64,000 nucleotides of DNA from Mycolicibacterium doricum (GTDB taxonomy: Bacteria; Actinomycetota; Actinomycetes; Mycobacteriales; Mycobacteriaceae), in NCBI RefSeq assembly GCF_010728155.1, contig NZ_AP022605.1:1054001-1118000 (forward strand), given 5' to 3'. Positions 20,435 through 31,847 of the stretch are shown here, piece after piece. Made by a program: the position numbers and the translations under genes. Position 1 is the first letter of the stretch. Each line of letters starts with the position of its first letter. The notes under the pieces are model-generated. The model searched no databases, was not told the DNA's origin, and was given only the letters and a program-made list of their open reading frames with translations.

Positions 20435-21774
20435 CAGCGGTCCACCCCGCCCATGACCGGATCGATCGACGCGACGGCGGAGATGGCGTCGGCGACCATT
20501 CCGCCCTCGCACATCGCCGCTACAGCTTGCAGATTCGTGAACGACGGATCGCGGTAGTGGACGCGATAGGGCCGCGTACCGCCGTCGGAGACCATGTGCA
20601 CTCCCAGTTCGCCGCGCGGTGACTCGACGGCCGTGTACACCTGCCCGGCCGGCACCCGGATGCCCTCGGTCACCAGCTTGAAATGGTGGATCAGGCCCTC
20701 CATCGAGTGCCCCATGATGCGGGCGATGTGGGCGGGAGAGTTGCCCAGACCGTCGGGCCCCAGTTCGAGGTCGGCCGGCCAGGCCAGCTTCCGGTCCTCG
20801 ATCATCACCGGTCCGGGTTTCAGCCGGTCCACACACTGTTCGACGATCTTGAGCGATTCGCGCATCTCCTTGACCCGGATCAAATAGCGGCCGTAGGCGT
20901 CGCAGCCGTCGTCGGTGATCACGTCGAATTCGTAGTCCTGGTAGCCGCAGTACGGCTGGGCCCGGCGCAGATCGTGCGGCAGCCCGGTCGAACGCAGCAC
21001 CGGGCCGGTGACGCCGAGTGCCATGCAGCCGGCCAGGTCGAGGTAGCCGATGCCCTGCGTGCGCGCCTTCCAGATGTAGTTCTCGTTGAGCAGGTTCTCC
21101 AGGTCGCGCAGCCGCACCGGCAACAGCGCGAGCAGTTCGCGGATGCGTTCGACGGCACCGTCAGGCAAGTCGGCGGCCAGCCCACCCGGCCGGACGTACG
21201 CGTGGTTCATCCGCAGCCCGGTGATCATCTCCAACACCGACAGGATCTCTTCGCGTTCTCGGAAGCCGTAGAACATCGCGCTCATCGCCCCGAGCTCCAT
21301 ACCGCCGGTGGCCAGCGCGACCAGATGCGACGAGATGCGGTTGAGTTCCATCATCATCACCCGGATGACGTTGGCACGGTCTGGAATCGCGTCGGCGACT
21401 CCGAGTAGCTTCTCCACACCAAGGCAGTAGGCCGTCTCGTTGAACAACGGCGACAGGTAATCCATCCGGGTGACGAAGGTGACGCCCTGGGTCCAGTTCC
21501 GGTACTCCAGGTTCTTCTCGATGCCGGTGTGCAGATAGCCGATCCCGCAACGGGCTTCGGTGATCGTCTCGCCCTCGATCTCGAGGATCAAGCGCAGCAC
21601 CCCATGGGTGGACGGGTGCTGCGGGCCCATGTTGACCACGATGCGTTCACCGGCCTGCGCCTGTTCGGCGGCGGCCACGACCTGCTCCCAGTCCTCACCG
21701 CCGACGACGATCACGGTGTCGGTACCATCGCGTGCGTCACCGCCCGCGACGGGCGGGTCAGTGGGGGTGCTCAT
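20434..21774 (-). CDS. nuoD: NADH-quinone oxidoreductase subunit D
   Basis: This is a 446-residue 49-kDa-type subunit with a hydrogenase-like fold that forms the quinone site with NuoB. Motifs are [16 protein letters not shown] near residue 45, [14 protein letters not shown], the helix [12 protein letters not shown] and the C-terminal [12 protein letters not shown] 21774 touches the nuoC stop (TGATG). Confidence 0.96.
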   Translation of the reverse strand: MSTPTDPPVAGGDARDGTDTVIVVGGEDWEQVVAAAEQAQAGERIVVNMGPQHPSTHGVLRLILEIEGETITEARCGIGYLHTGIEKNLEYRNWTQGVTFVTRMDYLSPLFNETAYCLGVEKLLGVADAIPDRANVIRVMMMELNRISSHLVALATGGMELGAMSAMFYGFREREEILSVLEMITGLRMNHAYVRPGGLAADLPDGAVERIRELLALLPVRLRDLENLLNENYIWKARTQGIGYLDLAGCMALGVTGPVLRSTGLPHDLRRAQPYCGYQDYEFDVITDDGCDAYGRYLIRVKEMRESLKIVEQCVDRLKPGPVMIEDRKLAWPADLELGPDGLGNSPAHIARIMGHSMEGLIHHFKLVTEGIRVPAGQVYTAVESPRGELGVHMVSDGGTRPYRVHYRDPSFTNLQAVAAMCEGGMVADAISAVASIDPVMGGVDR

Positions 21775-22469
21775 CAGTTGTAGGCCCTCCGCTCGTCGGG
21801 CGGTGGTATCCGGGCGCCGTGGTACTCGACCGGGATGCCGCCCAGCGGGTAGTCCTTGCGCTGTGGATGTCCGACCCAGTCGTCGGGCATCTCGATCCGG
21901 GTCAGCGACGGGTGGCCGTCGAAGACAATGCCGAAGAAGTCATAGGTCTCGCGTTCGTGCCAGTCGGTGGTGGGATACACCGAGAACAGCGACGGGATGT
22001 GTGGATCACCGTCGGGGGCGACCACTTCCAACCGGATCCGGCGGTTGTGGGTGATCGACATCAGGGGGTAGACCGCATGCAGTTCGCGCCCGGCGTCGTC
22101 GGGATAGTGGACGCCGCTGACGCCGAGGCACAGTTCGAACCGCAGGGCGGCGTCGTCGCGCAGCGCCTTTGCGACGCGGGGTAATCGGGCCCGGGTGATC
22201 TCGAGGGTCAGTTCGTCGCGGTACGCCACGACGCGCTCGACCGATGCGTCGTATTCGTCCTGGCCCAGTGCGGTAGTCAGGGCGTCGACCACCTCGTCGA
22301 AGTATCCGCCGTACGGCGGCGGCGAACCGCCGGGCAGCGTGACCGGCCGGATCAGCCTGCCGTAACCCGACGTGTCACCAGAGTCTCTGACGCCGAACAT
22401 CCCTCGGCGCACGCCGATGACCTCCGGGTCTCCGGTGCCGTCAGCGGTGGCCTGGTCTGCGTCCGTCAC
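21774..22469 (-). CDS. nuoC: NADH-quinone oxidoreductase subunit C
   Basis: This is a 231-residue peripheral-arm subunit. The 30-kDa family signature is split over [20 protein letters not shown] and [18 protein letters not shown] 22469 overlaps the nuoB stop as GTGA. The first 60 residues are a polar extension before the conserved domain. Confidence 0.95.
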   Translation of the reverse strand: MTDADQATADGTGDPEVIGVRRGMFGVRDSGDTSGYGRLIRPVTLPGGSPPPYGGYFDEVVDALTTALGQDEYDASVERVVAYRDELTLEITRARLPRVAKALRDDAALRFELCLGVSGVHYPDDAGRELHAVYPLMSITHNRRIRLEVVAPDGDPHIPSLFSVYPTTDWHERETYDFFGIVFDGHPSLTRIEMPDDWVGHPQRKDYPLGGIPVEYHGARIPPPDERRAYN

Positions 22470-23020
22470 CGCAGCAGACCCTTCAGCTCGATCGTGGACG
22501 GCACCGCCAGCGCCGCCCGTTCGGCCTCCCGGATGGCCTCGTCGCGGTTGACGCCCAGCGGCATCTCCTGAATCTTCTCGTGCAGCTTGATGATTGCGTG
22601 GAGTAACATCTCGGGACGGGGTGGGCAGCCGGGCAGATAGATGTCCACCGGGACGACGTGATCGACGCCCTGCACGATCGCGTAGTTATTGAACATGCCG
22701 CCCGAGGACGCACACACGCCCATCGCCAGCACCCATTTCGGTTCGGCCATCTGGTCGTAGATCTGCCGCAGCACCGGTGCCATCTTCTGGCTGACGCGGC
22801 CGGCGACGATCATCAAGTCGGCCTGTCGCGGCGTCGCAGAGAAGCGCTCCATGCCGAAGCGGGAGATGTCGAACCGTGGTCCCGCGGTGGACATCATCTC
22901 GATCGCGCAGCAGGCGAGGCCGAACGTCGCCGGCCACAGCGAGCCGCTGCGAACGTAACCTGCGACCTTCTCGACCGTCGACAGCAGGATGCCGCCCGGC
23001 AGGCGTTCCTCTAGTCCCAA
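22466..23020 (-). CDS. nuoB: NADH-quinone oxidoreductase subunit B (cluster N2)
   Basis: This is a 184-residue subunit carrying the last 4Fe-4S cluster before quinone. The ligands are the adjacent cysteines of [10 protein letters not shown], one in [13 protein letters not shown] and one in [11 protein letters not shown]. The start is a TTG at 23020 (TTG GGA CTA GAG), chosen because it gives the usual 184-residue length and N-terminus [10 protein letters not shown] and overlaps nuoA by 10 bases. The next upstream ATG lies deep in nuoA. Confidence 0.95.
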   Translation of the reverse strand: MGLEERLPGGILLSTVEKVAGYVRSGSLWPATFGLACCAIEMMSTAGPRFDISRFGMERFSATPRQADLMIVAGRVSQKMAPVLRQIYDQMAEPKWVLAMGVCASSGGMFNNYAIVQGVDHVVPVDIYLPGCPPRPEMLLHAIIKLHEKIQEMPLGVNRDEAIREAERAALAVPSTIELKGLLR

Positions 23021-23385
23021 TTGAGTCCTCCCCGCCGCCATACGTAGGCGTAGGCCACGAACACGGTGAGCATGAAGAGCAGCATCTCCACCAGAGCAAA
23101 GAGGCCAAGGCTGTCGAACGCCACTGCCCACGGGTAGAGGAACACGATCTCGATGTCGAAGACGATGAACAGCATCGCGGTCAGGTAGTACTTGATCGGG
23201 AACCGCTGACCGGTCGCCTGGGCGTTGGCCCCTGTGGGTGACAGGGGTTCGATGCCGCATTCATAGGCCTCGAGTTTCGCCCGGTTGTAGCGGGTCGGAC
23301 CGATCACGCCGGCGATCACCACCGACACCACCGCGAACACCGCTGCGATGGCGCCGAGTACCAAGATCGGCGTGTACAGGTCCAT
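23011..23385 (-). CDS. nuoA: NADH-quinone oxidoreductase subunit A (first gene of operon)
   Basis: This is a 124-residue, three-helix membrane subunit. The conserved loop [12 protein letters not shown] and the second-helix acidic run [16 protein letters not shown] are clear. It begins the 14-gene operon nuoA-N. The 169 bp upstream (23386-23554) contain a TTGACA at about -20 from the start and an AT-richer stretch, so the operon promoter is probably there, though I cannot place it exactly. Confidence 0.95.
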   Translation of the reverse strand: MDLYTPILVLGAIAAVFAVVSVVIAGVIGPTRYNRAKLEAYECGIEPLSPTGANAQATGQRFPIKYYLTAMLFIVFDIEIVFLYPWAVAFDSLGLFALVEMLLFMLTVFVAYAYVWRRGGLNWD

Positions 23386-23554
23386 ACCGGCGAAACGCTC
23401 CCTCGACTGTCAAATGTGAGCTGACCCACAGCTTAGCCATGTTTAAGATCTGCGCCACATCTTTCGTTAGTATCATTCACCAGTGCGGCGTGGCGCGTCG
23501 GCATGCCCGGACTTGGACGTATCCCGCAGCGGGCCAGCAGGTTTGAGGGATTCG

Positions 23555-23956
23555 CTACTGCGCGGAAAGCCGCAGCAGCGACACCACCGCGTCACCGAGG
23601 CGGATCGGGTCGATCGGGTGCGGGACCGCCGCTTCCGCACGCGACCAGGTCGCCAGCCAGGCGTCGTCGGGCCGGCCGGTCAGCACCAAGATCGGCGGAG
23701 CGCCGGGGATCTCGTCCTTGATCTGCTTCGCCAGGCCCATACCGCCGGCGGGGGAGGCTTCGCCGTCCAGGATGGCCAGGTCGAAACCACCTGCGTCGAG
23801 CTGATTGATCACCATCGGGGCAGTTGCGACGTCAAGGTAGTCGAGCTCGGGTAACTCGGGGTGGACCCGCCTGCCGAGCGCCATTCGCACCGCCTCCCGG
23901 GTCTGCGGATTGTCGCTGTAGACGAGGATCTGCAGCGTAGGAGGCGGTGCTGCCAT
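23555..23956 (-). CDS. response-regulator receiver-like protein upstream of nuo
   Basis: This 133-residue protein starts at MAAPPPTLQILVYSDN and is a stand-alone receiver-like domain. It has strand LQILVYSD, the phospho-acceptor region FDLAILDGEASPAGGMGLAK and ILVLTGRPDD, with no output domain. The usual acidic pair at the end of strand 1 is reduced (YSDN), so phosphorylation is uncertain. It matches in size and place the M. tuberculosis protein Rv3143, which sits just upstream of nuoA. It is co-directional with nuo, 169 bp away. A role linked to complex I is an inference from position. Confidence 0.8.
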   Translation of the reverse strand: MAAPPPTLQILVYSDNPQTREAVRMALGRRVHPELPELDYLDVATAPMVINQLDAGGFDLAILDGEASPAGGMGLAKQIKDEIPGAPPILVLTGRPDDAWLATWSRAEAAVPHPIDPIRLGDAVVSLLRLSAQ

Positions 23957-24120
23957 GGGCCGATGTTAACGGCTGCGTCGCCCATCGCGACCGACTCGAG
24001 GAATTTCCTCTGCTGTACCACGACGGCGCGACGAACGACTTTTGGTCGCCTGCTCGATCGGGTACCGGGTCTGGCTGCCCTTGCTGCTCAGCGCGGACGG
24101 CTCCGGGGCCATGGCCGCGC

Positions 24121-25026
24121 TCAGCCGGTGATCCGGTCGCCGGCGCGCAGCAGCGCACTGGGTAGGTCATGGCCGACGACCGTGCGGGCGACCTCGGCGG
24201 CGGCGATGGCGGCCCGCAGGTCGACGTCGGTGTCGACACCACTGTCGCGCAACAGGTAGACGAGATCCTCGGTGGCGATGTTTCCGCTCGCACCCGGCGC
24301 GAACGGACAACCGCCCAGACCCCCCACCGACGCGTCGAGCCGTGTGACGCCACTCCGCACGGCGGCGTAGGCGCTGGCCAGCCCGGCGCCGCGAGTGTTG
24401 TGGAAGTGGGCGCCGAGGGCCAGGTCGCCGATGCGGGAGCGCACCAGCGCGACGAGATCGCTGACGCGCCTGGGGGTGGCCGTGCCGATGGTGTCGGCGA
24501 TCGTCAACCGGTCGGCGCCGAATCCGGTTGCCGCCTCGACGACGTCGAGGACCCGCTGCCGTGGTGTCGGGCCGTCGAACGGGCAGTCCCACGCCGTCGC
24601 GACGATCACTTCGACGGTCGCGCCGCTGTCGTGGGCGATTGCGGCGATGTCCGAAATGGCGGCGGTCGCCTCCGCGCTGGACCGGCCGACGTTGGCCCGG
24701 CTGTGGCCGTCGGCCGCCGACACCACGTACTCGATCGACCGCAGCCCGGCGGCGATGGCCCGTTTGGCGCCGTTGGCGCTGGCGACCAGAGCCGAGAACT
24801 CGACCTGGTCGAATCGGCCGAGTTCGGCGACGAGTTCGGCGGCGTCGGCGAGCGCGGGGACTTTCGACGGCGAGACGAACGCGGTGGCCTCCACCTCGCG
24901 GACACCGGTGGCGACGATCGCCTCGAGCAGCTGTAGCTTGGCCGACAACGGAATCGGCGTTTCGATCTGCAAGCCGTCGCGCATCGAGACCTCGCGGATG
25001 GCCACCTTGGCGGGCAGTGCACTCAC
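24121..25026 (-). CDS. hydroxymethylglutaryl-CoA lyase family protein
   Basis: This is a 301-residue TIM-barrel lyase starting at GTG 25026, which overlaps the upstream CoA-transferase stop (GTGA). The metal-binding aspartate is in REVSMRDGLQIE, the histidine pair in LGAHFHNTRG, and the catalytic cysteine in GGLGGCPFAPGASGN; all are hallmarks of HMG-CoA lyase, which splits HMG-CoA to acetoacetate and acetyl-CoA. It is translationally coupled to a CaiB/BaiF CoA-transferase, so the pair probably activates a free dicarboxylic acid and then cleaves its CoA ester. A related 3-hydroxy-3-alkylglutaryl-CoA substrate is possible. Confidence 0.86.
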   Translation of the reverse strand: MSALPAKVAIREVSMRDGLQIETPIPLSAKLQLLEAIVATGVREVEATAFVSPSKVPALADAAELVAELGRFDQVEFSALVASANGAKRAIAAGLRSIEYVVSAADGHSRANVGRSSAEATAAISDIAAIAHDSGATVEVIVATAWDCPFDGPTPRQRVLDVVEAATGFGADRLTIADTIGTATPRRVSDLVALVRSRIGDLALGAHFHNTRGAGLASAYAAVRSGVTRLDASVGGLGGCPFAPGASGNIATEDLVYLLRDSGVDTDVDLRAAIAAAEVARTVVGHDLPSALLRAGDRITG

Positions 25027-26225
25027 AGCACGCCCTCCGCTCGCAGTTCGGCCAGTTCGTCGGCGGTCTTGCCGAGGATTCCGGCATAGACCTCGTCGTT
25101 GTGCTGACCCGGACGCGCCGGACCCGCGTTGCGGATGGTGCCCGGCGATTCCGACAACACCGGAACGATGCCCGGTCCCAGGACGGCGCGTCCGACGCGT
25201 TCGTCCCAGTGCTCGGCGATCATACCGCGCACCCGAAGTTGCGGATCCTCGACCACGTCGGCGACGGTGTTGATCGGCCCGGCGATGACACCGGCCGCCG
25301 AGAGTGTATCGATGATGTCGACGGGCTGACGTTCTGCCGCCCAGTCGCCGATGATCTTGTCGAGTTCGTCCTGATTGCGGCCCCGCGCAGGGTGATCGAC
25401 GAACCGGTCGTCGACGGCCAGTTCCGGTTGCCCCATCGCGGCGCACAACCGGCGGAACACGGTGTCCTGGTTGGCCGCGATCACGACCCAGCTGCCGTCG
25501 GCGGTGCGGTAGATGTTCGACGGGGCGATGCCGTCGAGCCGGGTTCCCGACGGGCCGCGCACCACGCCGCCGACGTCGTAGTCGGGGATCGTTGACTCCT
25601 GCACCGCCAGGCACGACTCGGTGAGGGCGGTGTCGACCACCTGACCCTCGCCGGTGACGGTGCGCCGGTACAACGCCGCCAACGCGCCTTGGGCGGCGAA
25701 CATCCCGGCCAGGCTGTCGCCCAGCGACAGGGCCAGCCGGGGCGGCGGGCCGCCCGGGAAACCGTTGAGGTGGCGCAGGCCGCTGGCGGCCTCGGCGACC
25801 GACGCGTAGCCGGCGCGGCGCGCGTCCGGCCCGGTCTGGCCGTAGCCGGACACCCGCACCAGGATGATTCCCTTGTTCCGGGCCTTGAGGCTGTCGTAGC
25901 CCAGCTCCCAGCGTTCGAGGGTGCCGGGCCGGAAGTTCTCGACGATGACGTCGGTCTGCTCGACGAGCTCCAGGAAGATCGCACGACCGCGTGGAGTGCG
26001 CAGATCGAGCGTGATCGCCTTCTTGTTACGGGCGTGAACGGTCCAGAAGAAGTGGTGGCCGTCGAGTTCGGCCTGGCCCCAGGTGCGCAATGGGTCCGGG
26101 GCGCCGGGCGGTTCGATCTTGAGCACCTCGGCGCCCATGTCGCCGAGCAACCGACCGGCGAACGGTCCGGAGATTAGCGTCCCGATCTCGATGACCCGGA
26201 TACCGTCCAGTGCGCCTGCTGTCAT
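25023..26225 (-). CDS. CaiB/BaiF family CoA-transferase
   Basis: This is a 400-residue family III CoA-transferase starting at ATG 26225, with GGAGGG 4 bases upstream. N-terminal IEIGTLISGPFAGRLLGDMG, ENFRPGTLERWELGYD and the catalytic-Asp region ALSLGDSLAGMFAAQGAL are typical. These enzymes move CoA between a donor such as succinyl-CoA and a free acid. The coupled HMG-CoA lyase suggests an acceptor like 3-hydroxy-3-methylglutarate or glutarate (compare human SUGCT), but that is inference. Confidence 0.86.
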   Translation of the reverse strand: MTAGALDGIRVIEIGTLISGPFAGRLLGDMGAEVLKIEPPGAPDPLRTWGQAELDGHHFFWTVHARNKKAITLDLRTPRGRAIFLELVEQTDVIVENFRPGTLERWELGYDSLKARNKGIILVRVSGYGQTGPDARRAGYASVAEAASGLRHLNGFPGGPPPRLALSLGDSLAGMFAAQGALAALYRRTVTGEGQVVDTALTESCLAVQESTIPDYDVGGVVRGPSGTRLDGIAPSNIYRTADGSWVVIAANQDTVFRRLCAAMGQPELAVDDRFVDHPARGRNQDELDKIIGDWAAERQPVDIIDTLSAAGVIAGPINTVADVVEDPQLRVRGMIAEHWDERVGRAVLGPGIVPVLSESPGTIRNAGPARPGQHNDEVYAGILGKTADELAELRAEGVL

Positions 26226-27774
<1,549 letters not shown>

Positions 27775-27883
27775 GCCGCCGACGGCCGGCGGCCTGGAAG
27801 CCGCCGGCCACCCGAACCACTGGCCTGCCGGAATACCGGCCGGCGCGCACGCCGACGCAGTCCACGGCGCCCGCCCAGCGGGC

Positions 27884-28170
27884 CTCACCCAGCGGCGCAG
27901 ATCGATCCGACGCCTCTGCTGGCGCCGGTCACGACGATCGAACCATCGTCGGGGCGGATGCCGCGCTCGGTGAAGCCGGGCGGACTCCGCGTAACCGCCG
28001 TGCTTTGGGGTGCCGATGTCATCGCCGTGGGCCAGCACCAGGTCGCCGACACCGAACTCTCGTCGCTTTGGGAGGCCACCACCTCACGGTCAGTTCGATG
28101 CCCGGTAGGATCGGGTAGTCGCGCACCACACCGCCCTTGGGTGTCAAGGCCAGAGCGTCCTTGAAGACGC
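27884..28170 (-). pseudogene. decayed YhdH/AcuI-type quinone or acryloyl-CoA reductase
   Basis: Minus-strand fragments of a YhdH/AcuI family reductase lie in order but in changing frames. KDALALTPKGGVVRDYPILP and GIEL lie near 28100-28160, then EFGVGDLVLAHGDDIG and TPKHGGYAESAR near 27965-28060, then one frame over DGSIVVTGASRGVGSI near 27900. The intact family is about 325 residues; here the start, the middle linker and everything after the nucleotide loop are gone. The 510 bp between antigen 85 and fadE23 hold nothing else I recognise. Confidence 0.72.
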
Positions 28171-28275
28171 CGGCGTCTTCGTCGACCCGTTGTGGACTTC
28201 GGTCCTTGGCTACCAAGGGCTCCGGCTCGCCGCGTTCGTACCGGCTCGACAGCTGCTCGAAATGGGAGCGCCTAC

Positions 28276-28299
28276 TTACTTCAGTTGTTACTTCAGTTG
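28276..28299. repeat. 12 bp tandem duplication at the fadE23 stop codon
   Basis: TTACTTCAGTTG occurs twice in direct succession. The right copy contains the fadE23 stop codon and the left copy repeats it just downstream, so the protein is unchanged. Confidence 0.8.
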
Positions 28300-29502
28300 T
28301 GCCGAGGTCAGGCCGAGCAGTCGGCGGGCCACCACGAGCTGCTGGATCTGCTGGGTGCCCTCGAAGATGTCGAGTATCTTGCTGTCGCGCGCCCACTTTT
28401 CCAGCAGGGACTGCTCGGAGTACCCGACGGTGCCGGCCAGTTCGACCGCCTTCAAGGTGATGTCGCTGCCCACCCGGGCCGCTTTCGCCTTGGACATCGA
28501 CGCTTCCTTGGAGTTCGGGATTGCGTTGTCGGCCTGCCAGGCCGACCGCACGGTCAACAGGTATCCGGCCTCCCAATCGGCTTCCAACCGAAGGAATTCC
28601 GCTGCGGCTGCGCTCTGGGCGTGGGCGGGTTTGTCGTAGGAGATCTCGACGCCGGCGTCGGTGAGGATCTTGCGCAGTTCCTCGAGTGCGGCGCGCCCGA
28701 TGCCGACGGCCATACCCGCCACCACCGGCCTGGTGTTGTCGAAGGTTTCCATGACACCGGCGAAACCCTTTTCGACTTGGATCTCCGGACTGCCGAGGAG
28801 CTGGTCCTTCGGGATGCGGGCGTTGTCGAAGCGGATCACCGCGGTGTCGGACGCCTTGATGCCGAGTTTGTCCTCGAGCCGCTCCACTGTCACGCCCGGA
28901 TGGTCCCGCGGCACGATGAAGGATTTGATCGCCGCCCGCCCCAGCGACTTGTCCAGCGTGGCCCAGACGACGATGTGGCTGGCGCGCGACCCGGCGGTGA
29001 CGAAGATCTTCTCGCCGTTGATCACGTACTCGTCGCCCTCGAGCCGGGCTGTCGTCGATACCGCCGCGGAATCCGAACCGAAGCCGGGTTCGGTGATGGC
29101 CATGGCAGCCCACACCCCCTTGCCGAGCCGTTCGAGCTGCTCGTCGGTCGCGACACTGGAGATAGCCGCGTTGCCCAGGCCCTGCCGCGGCACCGACAGC
29201 GTCAATCCCACGTCACCCCAGCTGACCTCGATGGCGCTGAGAACCGCCGACATGTTGCCGCCGTTGACGTTTTCCTTCGGGCCCCGGACGGCGCTGCGGA
29301 AGGCGTCGGCGCCCGCAAGCGACATGGTGTTGGCCTCGGAGACGCCCTCGAACAGGCTGGCCATGGTGTCGAGTTCGACCGGGTAGTCGTGCTCGCGGAG
29401 GTCGTACTTGCGCGAGATCGGCCGCAACATCTCCGCGGCGCCCTGATGGGCCGTCTCGATGACCGTGCGCAGCTTCTTCGGAAGTTCCAGGTTGATTGCC
29501 AT
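28288..29502 (-). CDS. fadE23: acyl-CoA dehydrogenase FadE23-like
   Basis: This is a 404-residue acyl-CoA dehydrogenase (MAINLELPKKLRTVIETAH). The FAD/substrate block MAITEPGFGSDSAAVSTTA and the C-terminal EGTQQIQQLVVARRLLG are the family signatures. It lies 27 bp downstream of the fadE24-like gene on the same strand. The pair has the order and lengths of M. tuberculosis fadE24-fadE23 beside nuo, an operon reported to respond to isoniazid. The pair probably works as a hetero-oligomer, as several mycobacterial FadE pairs do; that is inference. Confidence 0.87.
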   Translation of the reverse strand: MAINLELPKKLRTVIETAHQGAAEMLRPISRKYDLREHDYPVELDTMASLFEGVSEANTMSLAGADAFRSAVRGPKENVNGGNMSAVLSAIEVSWGDVGLTLSVPRQGLGNAAISSVATDEQLERLGKGVWAAMAITEPGFGSDSAAVSTTARLEGDEYVINGEKIFVTAGSRASHIVVWATLDKSLGRAAIKSFIVPRDHPGVTVERLEDKLGIKASDTAVIRFDNARIPKDQLLGSPEIQVEKGFAGVMETFDNTRPVVAGMAVGIGRAALEELRKILTDAGVEISYDKPAHAQSAAAAEFLRLEADWEAGYLLTVRSAWQADNAIPNSKEASMSKAKAARVGSDITLKAVELAGTVGYSEQSLLEKWARDSKILDIFEGTQQIQQLVVARRLLGLTSAQLK

Positions 29503-29529
29503 GACGAAAATCCGTTCTCGAGAAGTCTT

Positions 29530-30933
29530 CTACAGAACCACGACGCCCTCGGCGACACCGATCACGCGCAGGTCGCGGTACCAGCGTTCGACCGGGTGTT
29601 CTTTGGTGTATCCGTGGCCGCCGAGCAGCTGGACGCCGTCGAGGCCGATCTGCATGCCCTTGTCGGTGCCGAGCCGCTTGGCGAGCGCCGCCTCCCTGGC
29701 GTAGGGCAGGCCCTGTTCGGCGCGCGCCGCGCCGCGCCAGGTGACCAGGCGAAGCCCGTCGAGTTCGATCGCGATGTTGGCGCACATGAACGCCACCGCC
29801 TGGCGGTGGGCGATCGGCTCGCCGAACGCTTGGCGCTCCTTGACGTAGGGCACCACGTAGTCGAGCACGGCATGTGATGTGCCGACGGCCAGTGCGGCCC
29901 AACCGAGCCGGGACAGGGCGATCGCCTCCCGGTAGTCCTCATCGGTGGCGCTGGCCTCGCCGAGCCGGTTGCCCAGCGGCACCGCGACATTGTCGAGTTC
30001 CACCCGGCCCAGCGCGGCCGCGCGCACACCCATGGACGGGTCGGGTGTCACCGTCAGCCCTTCGGAGGCTGATTCGACGACGAACATCGCGGGCTTGCCG
30101 TCCAGCTGCGCGGCGATGACGAAGAGCTCCGCATCCGCGGCGGCGGGAACCAGCGATTTGATCCCGGTCAGCCGGTAGCCGCCCGGGGTGCGGACCGCCG
30201 TGGTCTTCAACGCGGTCGGATCGAACAGGGGGCGCGGTTCGGCGATCGCCAGACATGCCTGTGGCGCGTTCTCGCCGGCGAAAGCCGGCAGGTAAGTGGC
30301 CTGCTGGTCCGCGCTGCCCCAGTGGGTGAGCGCCGCCGCCACTCCGCCGGGCGCCAGGATCGGCAACGCCAGTCCCATGTCGCCGTAGGCGAGCGCCTCG
30401 GCCACCAACGCATTGGTGATCGTCGAACGGTGTTCGGCGATGCCGTCGAAATCCTCGGGAATGTTGACCGCGGTTATGCCCAGTGCGGCGGCCTTCGCGA
30501 TCAGGTCCGGGGGATAGCTGGCCGCGGCGTCGGCGTGGTGAGCGGCCGGGCGCAAGACCTCCTCGGCGAACTCTTCGACGGTCTCGACGATCATCTTCTG
30601 GTCGTCGTCGGGAGTGAGGTCGAAGTGGTCCGATCCCTTCGGGGCGCTGGTCAGGCGAGTGGGCTGCTTGCCGAGGCCTTGAATCCGCTTGAACTGCCGG
30701 GTCGATGCGCCCGCGGCGGAGAACACCTGCTTGACGCCGTATTTCAGGCCCCTGTTGAAGGGGTCACGCAGGTTGTACCGGTCGAGGAACTCCTGGCCCA
30801 CCAGCGGGGTGATCAGCGCCAATCCGATGTCGGTCGGTGTCCGCCTGTGTCGCTGCAGACCCACGGCGCTTTCGCGGTCGGTGCGCTTGGCGCGGGCTGA
30901 GGTGCCGTTCTTGGACGGCAGGGTGTTGGTCAT
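29530..30933 (-). CDS. fadE24: acyl-CoA dehydrogenase FadE24-like
   Basis: This is a 467-residue acyl-CoA dehydrogenase with a basic N-terminal extension of about 110 residues (ARAKRTDRESAVGLQRHRRT) before the conserved domain. The substrate block is divergent (CLAIAEPRPLFDPTALKTTA). The C-terminal LLGGHGYTKEHPVERWYRDL is canonical. The start at ATG 30933 gives the length known for FadE24. It heads a two-gene operon with fadE23. The 92 bp upstream contain GTTC-type half-sites, but I see no clear palindrome. Confidence 0.86.
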   Translation of the reverse strand: MTNTLPSKNGTSARAKRTDRESAVGLQRHRRTPTDIGLALITPLVGQEFLDRYNLRDPFNRGLKYGVKQVFSAAGASTRQFKRIQGLGKQPTRLTSAPKGSDHFDLTPDDDQKMIVETVEEFAEEVLRPAAHHADAAASYPPDLIAKAAALGITAVNIPEDFDGIAEHRSTITNALVAEALAYGDMGLALPILAPGGVAAALTHWGSADQQATYLPAFAGENAPQACLAIAEPRPLFDPTALKTTAVRTPGGYRLTGIKSLVPAAADAELFVIAAQLDGKPAMFVVESASEGLTVTPDPSMGVRAAALGRVELDNVAVPLGNRLGEASATDEDYREAIALSRLGWAALAVGTSHAVLDYVVPYVKERQAFGEPIAHRQAVAFMCANIAIELDGLRLVTWRGAARAEQGLPYAREAALAKRLGTDKGMQIGLDGVQLLGGHGYTKEHPVERWYRDLRVIGVAEGVVVL

Positions 30934-31025
30934 TCCGGCTGCCTCACTTTGTCGGGGCGATTGCCACGACCATATCTGACTCAGGAGTAAGGTTAGCGCG
31001 CGGTGTTATCTAGTTCACACTCGTT

Positions 31026-31823
31026 CTAACCCGAGAGGTGGGCCAACACCGCCCCGTGGAGCAGTCCGTTGGATGCGACCCCGCTGCCGCCGTGCGGACC
31101 GGCTGTGCCGCCGAGGTTGGTGAACGTGCCACCGGCTTCTCGCACGAGGATGTCGATTGCGGCCAGATCCCACAGTGACACCTCAGGTTCGGCCGCGATG
31201 TCGACCGCACCCTCGGCCAACAGGCAGTACGACAGGAAGTCGCCGAAGCCCCGCACGCGCCACACGGCGTCGGTGAGGTCGATGAAGCGATCCCGCAGAC
31301 CTCGCTCCGCCCATCCGGACAGGCTGGAGAACGACAGGCTGGCCGAGTCCAATTCGGCGACCTTGGATACCGCGAGCCTGCGTGGCGACTCTCCGGCAAC
31401 CGCAACGAAAGCGCCCAATCCGTCGGCCGCCCACCAGCGTCGGTGCAGGGCGGGTGCGCTGACCACGCCGACCACGGGCACCCCGTTGTCCAGCAGCGAT
31501 ATCAGGGTGGCCCAGATGGGGACGCCGCGGACGAAATTCTTCGTCCCGTCGATCGGGTCGATCACCCACTGGCGGCCACTGAAAACCGCTGTGCCCCCGA
31601 ACTCTTCGCCGAGGATCGGATCGTCGCCGCGTTCCCCGGAGAGTTCCCGGCGCATATCGCTTTCCACGGAGCGGTCGGCGTCGGTCACCGGCGTCAAATC
31701 GGGTTTGGTCTCGACGCGCAGATCCATTGCGCGGAACCGGTCGACGGTGACGGCGTCGGCGTGGTCGGCGAGCCGCAACGCCAACGCCAGGTCGTCGGCA
31801 ACGCCGGGAGAACCGGTGCTCAT
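31026..31823 (-). CDS. hisN: inositol-monophosphatase-fold phosphatase, HisN-like histidinol-phosphatase
   Basis: This is a 265-residue phosphatase of the IMPase/FBPase superfamily starting at [10 protein letters not shown] (31823), after AGGACTTGCAGG. Metal sites are [10 protein letters not shown], the signature [12 protein letters not shown] near residues 84-95 and [17 protein letters not shown]. Its M. tuberculosis counterpart beside fadE24 (Rv3137) is, as I recall, the histidinol-phosphate phosphatase, so HisN is the best call. Activity on inositol phosphates cannot be excluded from sequence. Confidence 0.83.
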   Translation of the reverse strand: MSTGSPGVADDLALALRLADHADAVTVDRFRAMDLRVETKPDLTPVTDADRSVESDMRRELSGERGDDPILGEEFGGTAVFSGRQWVIDPIDGTKNFVRGVPIWATLISLLDNGVPVVGVVSAPALHRRWWAADGLGAFVAVAGESPRRLAVSKVAELDSASLSFSSLSGWAERGLRDRFIDLTDAVWRVRGFGDFLSYCLLAEGAVDIAAEPEVSLWDLAAIDILVREAGGTFTNLGGTAGPHGGSGVASNGLLHGAVLAHLSG

Positions 31824-31847
31824 GCCTGCAAGTCCTACCATGGCCGT

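Noticed and set aside
28192..29877. 561-codon plus-strand open frame over the acyl-CoA dehydrogenases
   Set aside because: It is antisense of two genes with strong family signatures.
30934..31025. Possible KstR- or FadR-like operator upstream of fadE24 (GTTC-type half-sites near 31010)
   Set aside because: The half-sites are in direct, not inverted, orientation and no good palindrome forms.
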